From assembly GCA_001804805.1 (NCBI GenBank), contig MHBH01000032.1, forward strand, positions 1 through 64,000: DNA of 64,000 nt, in the 5' to 3' direction. The notes beneath the pieces are model-generated. The model was not told the origin of the DNA. It did no database searches and was given only the letters and a program-made list of their open reading frames with translations. Positions 35,217 to 42,883 of this stretch are shown piece after piece; positions within the stretch are counted from its first letter, which is position 1; each line of letters opens with the position of its first letter. The stretch comes from Lentisphaerae bacterium GWF2_49_21. GTDB taxonomy: Bacteria > Verrucomicrobiota > Lentisphaeria > Victivallales > GWF2-50-93. The translations under genes and the position numbers were made by a program.

Positions 35217-36629
35217 TTAAAAAAAGAGATCTCGTTCGTTGGAATCCTTGATCTTGCCGAGGCGTTCCAGGAGTTTTTTCTTCTGCGGGCTGTCCTTTAT
35301 CTTCTGCAGTTCCTTGGTGATCAGCTTTTCGCCGACCTTCTTGGTTTCAGGACCCGCATAGTCCACAAGATATTCTTCGAGTGTAAGAAGTGCGTTCGGT
35401 GTGCAGAATTTCTCAATGAATCCCGGGATCGCGTATTCCATGAAGATCTGTCCGGTCCTTCCCGAGCGGTAGCACGACGTGCAGAAGCTGGGCACATATC
35501 CGTTGTCCATGAGATCCCGGAGGATCTCCTCCATCGGCCTTACGTCGCCTATCTGGAACTGCTCCTTGTTGAGCTCCTGCTTCTCGTCCTTCTTTGTGTA
35601 TCCTGCAAGTTCTATCCTTGTCCCTGCATCAATCTGCGAAACGCCGAATGCCATGACTTCACGTCTGATTTCCATAGTTTCCCGTGCTGTAAGAATCATT
35701 CCGGTGTAAGGGACGGAAAGCCGGAGGATTGCGACAAGGCGTTTGAAATCATGGTCGCTGACAAAATATTTTTCGTCAAGCGCGACTCCGTGTGCAGGAC
35801 GTACACGCGGGAAACTTATAGTATGAGGACCGACTCCATAGGTCTTCTGGAGATGATGTGAATGTGTGACGAGACCAAGCACCTCGAATTTCCAGTCGTA
35901 AAGACCGAAGAGCGCGCCGATTCCCATGTCGTCGCATCCGGATTCGAATGCGCGGCTGAGTCCGTCAAGACGCCAGAGATAATCGCCCTTATGTGTCTGA
36001 GGCGGATGCATCTTCGCATAAGTCTCGTGATGGTATGTCTCCTGAAAAATCTGGTAGGTTCCTATACCTGAATCCTTGACCTTCCTGTAGCCTTCATGGT
36101 CCATTGGTGCAGCATTTATGTTTACCCGGCGGATCTCTCCATGGTCCTTCTTGATCGAATAGACGGTCCTGACAGTGTCCGCGATGAAGTCCGGAGTGTA
36201 GTTCGGATGTTCCCCGAAGACAAGAATCAGTCGTTTATGGCCTTTGCCCTCAAGCGCCTCGATCTGGGCGACGAGTTCATCCTTGTTGAGGGTTTTCCTG
36301 ACAGTGGTCCTGAGGCTGTTGCGGAATGCGCAGTATACGCAGTCGTTCACGCAGTAGTTGCCGATGTAGAGAGGCGCGAAGATGACGATGCGGTTGCCGT
36401 AGACGTCCTTCTTCAGCTGGCGTGCGGCATTGAAGATCTCCTCGACGAGATCAGGAGATTCGGCAGAAAGCAGGACAGCAGTCTCTTCAACCTCGAGAGG
36501 CTTCTTCTCCATGCTCTTGGCGATGATCTCGCGGACTCGGACCTTGTCTTCCTTTATGCTCCTGGCAAGCTTGTCAAGCTTTGCGTCGTCTATGAAGTCA
36601 ACGCCGTGTTTTGATAATTTATTTTCCAT
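35217..36629 (-). CDS. hydG: [FeFe]-hydrogenase maturase HydG
   Basis: 470 residues. The radical SAM motif is CVNDCVYC (CX3CX2C). The C-terminal FCTSCYRSGRTGQIFMEYAIPGFIEKFCTPNALLTLEEYL carries the cysteines for the second, auxiliary cluster that distinguish HydG from the related ThiH. HydG makes the CO and cyanide ligands of the H-cluster from tyrosine. The gene is the last of the hydrogenase locus and is separated from hydA by the second RAYT gene. Its ATG lies two bases from an R2 REP element, so the REP loop GGAAAG is the only Shine-Dalgarno-like sequence. HydE and HydF are not in the window. Confidence 0.93.
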   Translation of the reverse strand: MENKLSKHGVDFIDDAKLDKLARSIKEDKVRVREIIAKSMEKKPLEVEETAVLLSAESPDLVEEIFNAARQLKKDVYGNRIVIFAPLYIGNYCVNDCVYCAFRNSLRTTVRKTLNKDELVAQIEALEGKGHKRLILVFGEHPNYTPDFIADTVRTVYSIKKDHGEIRRVNINAAPMDHEGYRKVKDSGIGTYQIFQETYHHETYAKMHPPQTHKGDYLWRLDGLSRAFESGCDDMGIGALFGLYDWKFEVLGLVTHSHHLQKTYGVGPHTISFPRVRPAHGVALDEKYFVSDHDFKRLVAILRLSVPYTGMILTARETMEIRREVMAFGVSQIDAGTRIELAGYTKKDEKQELNKEQFQIGDVRPMEEILRDLMDNGYVPSFCTSCYRSGRTGQIFMEYAIPGFIEKFCTPNALLTLEEYLVDYAGPETKKVGEKLITKELQKIKDSPQKKKLLERLGKIKDSNERDLFF

Positions 36630-36630
36630 A

Positions 36631-36690
36631 GTAAGGCGGGCTTTCCAGCCCGTTTCTCCTCTTTAGTAAGACGGGCTTTCTAGCCCGTTT
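36631..36690 (+). repeat. Two R2 REP elements before hydG
   Basis: 36631-36655 (GTAAGGC, hairpin GGGCT-ttcc-AGCCC) and 36666-36690 (GTAAGAC, same stem with loop TTCT). The first abuts the hydG start codon. Confidence 0.85.
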
Positions 36691-36721
36691 ATTCTTGTAG
36701 TTTAATTTAAAGAAATACAAT

Positions 36722-36745
36722 AACAGGCTGGAAAGCCCGCCTTAC
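36722..36745 (-). repeat. REP element, R2 family, supplying the RAYT-2 stop codon
   Basis: On the minus strand GTAA, then GGCGGGCT-ttcc-AGCCTG. The TAA is the stop of the RAYT at 36742-37344. Confidence 0.85.
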
Positions 36746-37344
36746 TTTATAATCATCCATGGCCAATCTGAAGATTTTCCCGCGAGTCTGGCTTTTACAG
36801 GATTATCAATTATATACTTCTTAATCCTCTCTTCTTCAAATGGAGTTCTGCACCAATGGTCGAATGTTTCAGGGGCCCAGAATGCACCTTTTCTCGACAG
36901 AATTATGTTAGCCTCCCTCGCGGTGTAACCTTTGAAAATGCTGAAGACCTTATTGAAGGATTTGGTGGCTTGTTCTCCAGCGGTCAGTATATGCAAGTGG
37001 TTTGGCATAACAACAGCAGACAAGATTTTCCAGGTGTAATTCGTTTCTATCCAGAGAAGAGAGTCAATGATTAGTTTCGCGACTTTGGGATCCTGTAAGA
37101 ACAAATTATCCTTTGAGTTGTCAAGTATCGAGTCAAGATGGCAAATATAAGTTTCCAAAAAATTATTGCTTGCTCCAGGCTTATTTGATTCCTCCTTTAA
37201 TTTCAGGGTTTTGTTCTTCAGCTCTTCAAGCTCTTGCCTGGGAATTGAATTCTTTAGCCGAATTGTAAGGAAAAAGGAACGTCCCCTGACTGTCCAATGT
37301 GGAAGCTTGCGCCTATAGAAGGAAATAGTCTCTGGATATTCCAT
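36742..37344 (-). CDS. REP-associated tyrosine transposase (RAYT, Y1_Tnp family), second type
   Basis: 200 residues. The HUH motif is in SAVVMPNHLHILTAG (His-Leu-His) and the C-terminal RIKKYIIDNPVKARLAGKSSDWPW is the family's nucleophile-helix region, with Tyr in KKYIIDNP the likely catalytic residue. It is clearly different from the RAYT at 7968-8564. R2 REP elements flank it at both ends (36631-36745 and 37349-37478), and its TAA stop is part of one. The start ATG is five bases from the upstream REP and has no Shine-Dalgarno. It sits between hydA and hydG, on the same strand, so it may be co-transcribed with the hydrogenase genes. Confidence 0.9.
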   Translation of the reverse strand: MEYPETISFYRRKLPHWTVRGRSFFLTIRLKNSIPRQELEELKNKTLKLKEESNKPGASNNFLETYICHLDSILDNSKDNLFLQDPKVAKLIIDSLLWIETNYTWKILSAVVMPNHLHILTAGEQATKSFNKVFSIFKGYTAREANIILSRKGAFWAPETFDHWCRTPFEEERIKKYIIDNPVKARLAGKSSDWPWMIIK

Positions 37345-37348
37345 TTGA

Positions 37349-37373
37349 GTAGGACGGTCTTTCCAGACCGTTC
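37349..37373 (+). repeat. REP element, R2 family, covariant stem
   Basis: GTAGGAC then stem GGTCT/AGACC with loop TTCC. The G-C pair of the common stem is replaced by T-A at both arms, a compensatory change. Lies just upstream of the RAYT-2 start. Confidence 0.85.
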
Positions 37374-37398
37374 ACTTTTTTTTATAGTTATAAAAATA

Positions 37399-37478
37399 GA
37401 CGGGCTGGAAAGCCCGCCTTACTACTGACGGGCTGGAAAGCCCGCCTTACTACTGACGGGCTGGAAAGCCCGCCTTAC
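37399..37478 (-). repeat. Tandem array of three R2 REP elements, 28-bp period
   Basis: Units begin at 37399, 37427 and 37455. Each is GACGGGCT-ggaa-AGCCCGCCTTAC. The last provides the TAA stop of hydA. Confidence 0.9.
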
Positions 37479-39247
37479 TTCGCCTTCGAGTGATAATGAG
37501 TATGCAGGAGCTCATGGGACTTGTGACCGAGCGGCTTTTCCAAAAACTCCTTGTAGATCTGCGTGATCGCAGGATTGTCGTGCGACTTGCGCATCGGACG
37601 GCCTTCGTCTTCCTTGTAGATGGCCTTCATCCTGGCCTTGCGGACTTCATTGGTCGTAAGCCGGGGCTGTCCGCCACCGCCGATACATCCGCCGGGGCAG
37701 CACATGACTTCGATGAAATGCCAGCCGTGCTTGTTGCCGGCCGCGACAAGATCACATGCTTCTTTTGCATTTGAAAGACCGTGTGCAACTGCGACTTTCG
37801 CAGTTACGCCTTCAAGGAACTTCCAGTCGGGCTTGCAGTCAGTCAATGTCACAGAAGCCTCCTTCAGTCCTTTCAGTCCCTGGACAGGCTTCACATGAAG
37901 CTTGTTCATCGGTATTTCCCGTCCAGTGACAACTTCATAGACTGTCCTGAGCGCAGCTTCCATGACGCCTCCGGTGTTGGCGAATATGTCCGCAGCCCCG
38001 GTCGAGAGGCCCATGGGAGCATCCTGCTCGCCATTCTCGAGATTTACGAAGTCGATTCCCGCCTCGGTGATCATACGTCCGAGTTCGCGTGTCGTGAGGA
38101 CATAGTCGACATCCTTGAAGCCGGATGAATTCATCTCCTCGCGGTCGCACTCGAACTTCTTCGCCGTGCAAGGCATGATTGAAACAACAACTATCTTGGA
38201 AGGATCAATCTTTTCCTTCTGGGCGAAATAGGTCTTGGCAAGGGCTCCGAACATCTGCTGCGGTGATTTGCAGGTCGAAAGGTTCGGCAGAAGGTTCGGA
38301 TGGAAATATTCCATGTAGTTAATCCATCCCGGAGAACAGCTCGTGAACATCGGCAGGGAGACGTTGCCCTTTTCTACAAGAGCAGTCTTGAGACGCGTAA
38401 GAAGCTCGGAGCCCTCTTCCATGATCGTAAGGTCGGCGGTGAAGTTGGTGTCGAAGACCTTCTTGAAGCCAAGACGTCTAAGCGCGGTGACCATTTTTCC
38501 GGTCACAAGAGTTCCCGGCTTCAGGCCGAAACATTCGCCGAGGGCGGCGCGGATGGCCGGAGCCGTCTGGACAACCACGTACTTGTCGGGATTGTCAAGT
38601 TCCTTCCAAACATCCTTGATTGCATCCTTCTCGAAGATTGCGCCGACCGGACATACGGCGGAACACTGTCCGCACTGAACGCAGATCGCGTCACAGAGGT
38701 TTTCTCCGGAACCTGCGCCGATGACGGTGTCGAATCCGCGGAGCCTCGGGGCGAGGGAGCCTACACCCTGTATATCCTGGCAGACGCCAATGCATCGACG
38801 GCAGAGAACGCATTTGTTCATGTCGCGTACAAGGGCAGGTGTGGAATTGTCGATAGGCAGTTCCTCTTTTTCATAGGGGAAACGGACTTCGGATATGCCC
38901 ATGCTCTTGGAGAGGGTCTGAAGTTCGCAGTCATTGTTCCTCTTGCATGCATTGCAGTCCCATGGATGGTTTGCAAGCATGAGTTCGACGGAAAGCCTCC
39001 TTGCGTCGCGTGCAAGCTTGGTGTTCGTACTTACGACCATTCCTTCGGCGACTTTTGTCACGCATGAAGGCTGGAGAGTCCTTGCGCCTTTGATTTCCAC
39101 AAGGCATACGCGGCAGGAACCGGGGCTTGAAACTCCGTCGAGATGGCAAAGTGTTGGAATCTTGATTCCGGCTTTTGCTGCTGCATCAAGGACCGTAGTC
39201 CCTTCATCCACCGACACCGGAACGGTGTTCACTGTCAGATTTATCAT
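37475..39247 (-). CDS. hydA: NAD-linked [FeFe]-hydrogenase catalytic subunit (HydA/HndD)
   Basis: 590 residues, the length of HndD-type enzymes. Order: N-terminal [2Fe-2S] domain (SSPGSCRVCLVEI), His-Cys [4Fe-4S] site (HPWDCNACKRNNDC), two ferredoxin-type clusters (CVLCRRCIGVC, CVQCGQCSAVCPVGA), the H-cluster domain with L1 TSCSPGW, L2 MPCTAKKFE and L3 EVMCCPGGCIGGGGQP, then the small-subunit-like tail. It makes or uses H2 with electrons from NADH and ferredoxin. Shine-Dalgarno AAGGAG. It works with the HydB (40186-41829) and HydC (41831-42295) subunits upstream. The stop codon is supplied by an R2 REP array. Confidence 0.95.
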   Translation of the reverse strand: MINLTVNTVPVSVDEGTTVLDAAAKAGIKIPTLCHLDGVSSPGSCRVCLVEIKGARTLQPSCVTKVAEGMVVSTNTKLARDARRLSVELMLANHPWDCNACKRNNDCELQTLSKSMGISEVRFPYEKEELPIDNSTPALVRDMNKCVLCRRCIGVCQDIQGVGSLAPRLRGFDTVIGAGSGENLCDAICVQCGQCSAVCPVGAIFEKDAIKDVWKELDNPDKYVVVQTAPAIRAALGECFGLKPGTLVTGKMVTALRRLGFKKVFDTNFTADLTIMEEGSELLTRLKTALVEKGNVSLPMFTSCSPGWINYMEYFHPNLLPNLSTCKSPQQMFGALAKTYFAQKEKIDPSKIVVVSIMPCTAKKFECDREEMNSSGFKDVDYVLTTRELGRMITEAGIDFVNLENGEQDAPMGLSTGAADIFANTGGVMEAALRTVYEVVTGREIPMNKLHVKPVQGLKGLKEASVTLTDCKPDWKFLEGVTAKVAVAHGLSNAKEACDLVAAGNKHGWHFIEVMCCPGGCIGGGGQPRLTTNEVRKARMKAIYKEDEGRPMRKSHDNPAITQIYKEFLEKPLGHKSHELLHTHYHSKAK

Positions 39248-39313
39248 TTAAAACTCCTTGTTTTTTGTATTGGATGAATGGATGGTTGGATGTCTGGATG
39301 AATGGGTAAAGAA

Positions 39314-39757
39314 CTAATCCGAATAGGATGAATTGCTTTCCCTTATCATCAAGCGGTCATTCCAATCTCCTTCATAACTTTTCTTTTCTAGTGATTCAAT
39401 CAAGTTTAACAAACCATTCTCAAGTTTATATGCCAGTCCATCTATTTCATTGAATTCCTCAGTTGTCAGCTGACCGGCCGCATGATATGCATGTAGTCCG
39501 GAAACTGATTCTCCCATTGAGCCTTTGGCTATATTCAGAAAATTCAAATATTCTTTAATTGAGCGTCTGCAATATCCCTCGGCAATATTTCTGTGAATCG
39601 AGTCGCTGGAAGCAATTGCCTGGGAAGAGACCCGTTTCAGTTCAAAAGGGAATTTTCCGAAAATTTTACATGTCTGGACATAATATTCTATTGCATCAAT
39701 CCAGACTCTCAGCTTCCTATATCCTCTATTTATATTTTTTCTTTGCTCAAATTCCAT
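39314..39757 (-). CDS. Four-helix bundle protein (23S rRNA-IVS type)
   Basis: 147 residues from the ATG at 39757. The start at 39790 would overlap the upstream gene. The pattern YRKLRVWIDAIEYYVQTCKIFGKFPFELK ... QAIASSDSIHRNIAEGYCRRS..EYLNFLNIAKGSMGES matches the four-helix bundle family (TIGR02436), whose members are found inside 23S rRNA intervening sequences and dispersed in genomes. The function is unknown. It lies between hydB and hydA, so it looks like an insertion into the hydrogenase operon. Word-like repeats (GGATGAATGGATGG...) follow it at 39266-39305. Confidence 0.8.
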   Translation of the reverse strand: MEFEQRKNINRGYRKLRVWIDAIEYYVQTCKIFGKFPFELKRVSSQAIASSDSIHRNIAEGYCRRSIKEYLNFLNIAKGSMGESVSGLHAYHAAGQLTTEEFNEIDGLAYKLENGLLNLIESLEKKSYEGDWNDRLMIRESNSSYSD

Positions 39758-39779
39758 TTGTTTTACCCATCGATAGCGA

Positions 39780-40124
39780 TCAGGAATCACGCGGAGCGGA
39801 ATTACCTGAAGCTGGCTTGTTGGGATTTGTTTCTGGCAAATCCTTAATTTTATTTGCTAAGGCAATAATTAATTTATCTCTTGGTGATTTGAATATAAGT
39901 GTATAGCAGAGAGAGAAGAGGAACAGGATAGCTATAAGTGAAATAAAATCTTCGGTAAGAAGTCCTTTGCCATTCGGCAATTCATAAATATAGCCATGCT
40001 TACTTAAATAATATAGTTGCAGTAATATTGCTAATATGCCTAAGACAAGCAAGGTTATCCTTTTTGCCGATGACATAGGCTTAATCTCTGCCAACCACTT
40101 TTCTTCATCTTTTGATAGATTCAT
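39780..40124 (-). CDS. Small membrane protein, two transmembrane segments
   Basis: 114 residues from the ATG at 40124, which has AAGGAGAA seven bases upstream. An earlier in-frame start at 40178 would lie in word-like repeat DNA (CCATCCATTC...) and is rejected. Transmembrane segments are ITLLVLGILAILLQLYYL and LISLIAILFLFSLCYTLIF. The C-terminus is charged. No family recognised. With the four-helix gene it lies between hydB and hydA. Whether it has anything to do with the hydrogenase is not known. Confidence 0.6.
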   Translation of the reverse strand: MNLSKDEEKWLAEIKPMSSAKRITLLVLGILAILLQLYYLSKHGYIYELPNGKGLLTEDFISLIAILFLFSLCYTLIFKSPRDKLIIALANKIKDLPETNPNKPASGNSAPRDS

Positions 40125-40185
40125 AAATATTTTCTCCTTATCCCAACCCTCCACCCATCCATTCATCCATCCATCCATTCTTCAC

Positions 40186-41829
40186 TCACACCGGCGCCAG
40201 CGTAATCAGGTCGCGCTGGGTGTGCCTTATCGTCGGCTTCACTGCCTTGCTGTCAATTCCCTGTTTGATCTCTTCCTTGAAATACCGCAGTGCCGACATT
40301 ATCGGTTCGGCAGGGGACTGGCCGAGCGGACAGAACGCCGATGACTTGAGGATCATTGAAATCTCCTCCATGCCGTCGATGTCGTCCTCGTAGCCCTTCT
40401 TTTCCTTGAGCCGCTGCGTGATGTCCTTGATTATCTTCAGTCCGTTCCTGCAGGGATTGCAGTTTCCGCAGGATTCATGCACGAAGAACTTCATGCACGA
40501 ATACAGGAAATCCTTTATGTCCACGGAATCATTCACGATGAGGATCGCGCCCGAACCGAGTACGTGTCCGTTCTTCTGCATCGCGTCGTAGTCGAGAGGC
40601 ACGTCGAGCATCTCTTCGCCGAGGATGTCGCCGGCAGTCCCGCCGAGCTGGGCGAAATGGAATTTTCCGCTCTTCATTCCGCCGCCGTAACCGTAGATGA
40701 CTTCACGGAGCGTGACACCAGTCGGAACCTCGATGAGTCCAGGACGGTTGATGTGTCCGAGGACGGTATAGACCTTTGTTCCTGGAGTTCCAGCGGTTCC
40801 GAATTTCTTGAACCAGTCGGCCCCGTTCCTGATGATCGGAGGAACGTTGGCGAGTGTCTCTACATTATTCACGTTCGTCGGTTTGCCGCGGAATCCGCAC
40901 TGCGCCGGGAACGGAGGCTTGAGGCGGGGGAGCCCGCGCTTGCCTTCCATTGATTCAATGAGGGCCGTCTCTTCGCCGCATACATAGGCTCCGGCGCCGA
41001 TCTTTATCTCAATGTCGAAGCTGAACGTGCTCCCAAATATCTTCTTGCCGAGGAATCCGTATTCCCTGGCGTCGCTTATCGCCTTCTGCAGGCGCTGGAT
41101 GGAAAGCTTGTATTCGCCGCGGATGTAGATGAATCCCTTGTTTCCGCCGATCGCATAACCGCAGATGGTCATGCCTTCAATCACCTTGTGGGGATCACCT
41201 TCCATGATGAGACGGTCCTTGAATGTCCCGGGCTCGCCTTCATCGGCGTTGCATATCACATATTTCTCCTTGGACTTCACAGGCGCGCAGAAACTCCATT
41301 TGAGTCCGGTAGGGAATCCTGCTCCACCACGGCCTCTGAGTCCGGAATCCTTCATGACCTTGATTACTTCCTCAGGCTTCAATTCTGTGACAGTCTTGCC
41401 AAGTGCGAAATATCCGTCCCTGGCGATATACTCCTTGATATTCTCCGGATCGATGACGCCGCAGTTGTCGAGAACTATCCTTCCGAGTTCCTGAAGTTTT
41501 CTCGAGTCGGTTTCGCCAGCCTTTGGGAGTACCGGCTTTTCACCGGCAAGGATGAATTTCTTGCACTGGCGGCCTTTTACAAAATGTTCTTCGACGATTT
41601 CTGCGACATTCGCAACTGTTATGTTGGCATATACGACGTTGTCAGGCTGGACGGCCACGAGGACTCCGGCGTCTGTCGGGCCGAATGCGGCGGTCTCGAC
41701 GACGGTGATTTCATCGCTGAGTCCGCGCTTGCCTATTTCCGCGGAAATAGCGTTCTTGACTTCGCGTGCTCCGGCGGTGACGGTATTGGTGTCAATCGGA
41801 ACGAGCACATATGTTCTTGGTTTCGCCAT
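40186..41829 (-). CDS. hydB: Hydrogenase flavoprotein subunit (HydB/HndC, NuoF-like), degenerate N-terminal cluster site
   Basis: 547 residues. The NuoF-like core is clear: NAD/FMN site GLRGRGGAGFPTGLKW, CNADEGEPGTFKDR, GAYVCGEETALIESMEG, SLBB region, and [4Fe-4S] site ESCGNCNPCRNG ... SAFCPLGQS. It accepts electrons from NADH through FMN. The first 100 residues have the thioredoxin-like [2Fe-2S] fold (VVETAAFGPTDAGVLVAVQPDNVVY) but where relatives have TGCFGLC it reads TAAFGPT, and no Cys is present before about residue 90. The C-terminal ferredoxin extension of many HndC proteins is also absent. The start follows the hydC stop by one base. Neighbours hydC and hydA. Confidence 0.92.
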   Translation of the reverse strand: MAKPRTYVLVPIDTNTVTAGAREVKNAISAEIGKRGLSDEITVVETAAFGPTDAGVLVAVQPDNVVYANITVANVAEIVEEHFVKGRQCKKFILAGEKPVLPKAGETDSRKLQELGRIVLDNCGVIDPENIKEYIARDGYFALGKTVTELKPEEVIKVMKDSGLRGRGGAGFPTGLKWSFCAPVKSKEKYVICNADEGEPGTFKDRLIMEGDPHKVIEGMTICGYAIGGNKGFIYIRGEYKLSIQRLQKAISDAREYGFLGKKIFGSTFSFDIEIKIGAGAYVCGEETALIESMEGKRGLPRLKPPFPAQCGFRGKPTNVNNVETLANVPPIIRNGADWFKKFGTAGTPGTKVYTVLGHINRPGLIEVPTGVTLREVIYGYGGGMKSGKFHFAQLGGTAGDILGEEMLDVPLDYDAMQKNGHVLGSGAILIVNDSVDIKDFLYSCMKFFVHESCGNCNPCRNGLKIIKDITQRLKEKKGYEDDIDGMEEISMILKSSAFCPLGQSPAEPIMSALRYFKEEIKQGIDSKAVKPTIRHTQRDLITLAPV

Positions 41830-41830
41830 T

Positions 41831-42295
41831 TTAATTGCCCCCCGATTTGCTGATGGAATCGATTATTTCAGAGACTTTCTTAGCGTTGAGGTTCCCGTAG
41901 ACTTCATCGTCGATCATCATGGCTGGCGCGACACCGCAGGTGCCGAGGCAGCTTGAAGGTTCAAGGGTGAATTTCTTGTCCGGAGTTGTTTCGCCGAGTT
42001 TGACCCCGAGTTTTTTCTGGAGGGCGTCGAGGATGTTCTCCGAACCCATTATGTAGCATGGCGGGCTTTCGCAGAGACGGATGATATGCCTGCCGCGCGG
42101 CTTTGTGCTGAACATTGTATAGAAGGAAAGAGTCCCGGTGATGTCGGCCACGGTGATGTCCATTATCTTTGCAAGTTCCTCGATTGCATCCCTGTGGATC
42201 GAATTGTCTCCGGACGAATCCTGGATGTCGTGCAGGATCTGCAGCAGGTTCTCCCTGTTGTTTCCGCGCCTGTCAACTATTTCAGAGACCGTCAT
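41831..42295 (-). CDS. hydC: Hydrogenase [2Fe-2S] subunit (HydC/HndA, NuoE-like)
   Basis: 154 residues from the ATG at 42295, nine bases after GGAG. ATG at 42301 or 42361 are alternatives. The helical N-terminal half (NLLQILHDIQDSSGDNSIHRDAIEELAKIMDITVADITGTLSFYTMF) leads to the thioredoxin-like domain with the [2Fe-2S] ligands CESPPC and CLGTC. This is the NuoE-type partner of HydB. The site is complete here, in contrast to the cysteine-free domain of HydB. It is the first gene of the hydrogenase operon. Confidence 0.9.
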   Translation of the reverse strand: MTVSEIVDRRGNNRENLLQILHDIQDSSGDNSIHRDAIEELAKIMDITVADITGTLSFYTMFSTKPRGRHIIRLCESPPCYIMGSENILDALQKKLGVKLGETTPDKKFTLEPSSCLGTCGVAPAMMIDDEVYGNLNAKKVSEIIDSISKSGGN

Positions 42296-42381
42296 TGTCA
42301 TGTTCTCCAGTATGTGATTTTTAGAGACTCGCAATTTATAAGGTATTGTTAAATTTTTCAATTCTTAATTGAATAAAAGAA

Positions 42382-42422
42382 CCTAAATCCGTCGCCACCC
42401 TAAAGGGCGTCGCAGATTTAGG
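42382..42422. repeat. Palindromic element upstream of hydC
   Basis: Arms CCTAAATC (42382-42389) and GATTTAGG (42415-42422) enclose an inner CCC-taaa-GGG hairpin. It is in the leader region of the hydrogenase operon. Confidence 0.6.
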
Positions 42423-42479
42423 TGTAAATAAGGAATAATATCTAAGGAGTGACTGAAAAGAGCCGTCTGGGGGATGGTT

Positions 42480-42686
42480 CTATTTATCTTTGGGCTGGGT
42501 TCCTTCAATTTTTCGCTTCAGTTCGGTCAGGACAGTTCCTGTGTCTGCGGATGTTTTGAACTCAGTTGGTTTCTCGTCGCCAGCTGCCGCCGTGCAAATC
42601 ACCAGCTTGTCTCCTTCAAGTCTGTAAATCCCACGGATCACAGGCGAGCCCTGTCCTGAGCCTGTCGAAGGACGCCTGTTCCACAT
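42480..42686 (-). pseudogene. Remnant of a TIGR03067-domain gene, 5' part lost in a repeat
   Basis: The end of this frame (GIYRLEGDKLVICTAAAGDEKPTEFKTSADTGTVLTELKR) matches the C-terminal pattern of TIGR03067 proteins of Planctomycetes and relatives. Only about 48 residues remain. Upstream the frame runs into a palindrome (42641-42678) and no start or Shine-Dalgarno fits. It is best read as a degraded gene end. Confidence 0.55.
42641..42678. repeat. Palindrome with the widespread CTGAGCCTGTCGAAGG word
   Basis: Outer arms CAGGC (42641-42645) and GCCTG (42674-42678), inner stem GTCCT/AGGAC around GAGCCTGTCGA. I recognise this word as common in intergenic DNA of unrelated bacteria. It interrupts the gene remnant. 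Confidence 0.6.
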
Positions 42687-42783
42687 TCTTCGGGCAAATT
42701 AATACGCAAGCTTGTACTCCAACAATATATTTCGAGTTTCCAGTATCAAGTATCCAGTTTCGAGTTACAAGCCTTACGAGTAT

Positions 42784-42801
42784 GTTGGGCTTTAGCCCGA
42801 C
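42784..42801. repeat. Short hairpin GTTGGGC-ttta-GCCCGAC
   Basis: A 7-bp stem with one G-T type mismatch removed by symmetry of GGGC/GCCC, in the gap after the gene remnant. It resembles R2 hairpins but lacks GTAG. Confidence 0.45.
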
Positions 42802-42825
42802 ATTTTTAATAATATTAATAATGCT

Positions 42826-42883
42826 GGGACAGGCTTCCGACTTCGCCCAGGGGCTATGCCGGACACGGAAAGCCCGTCCCTAC
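42826..42883 (-). repeat. Expanded R2 REP element overlapping a stop codon
   Basis: On the minus strand GTAGGGACGGGCTTTCCG pairs with the other arm CGGAAGCCTGTCCC, with an extra GCCC/GGGC hairpin in the loop where normal R2 elements have four bases. The TAG is the stop of the gene ending at 42880. Confidence 0.65.

Noticed and set aside
38260-38360. HydA L1 motif TSCSPGW as a sign of a dead active site
   Set aside because: Ser in this place is, as far as I recall, usual in NAD-linked HndD-type hydrogenases, and the L2 and L3 motifs are intact.
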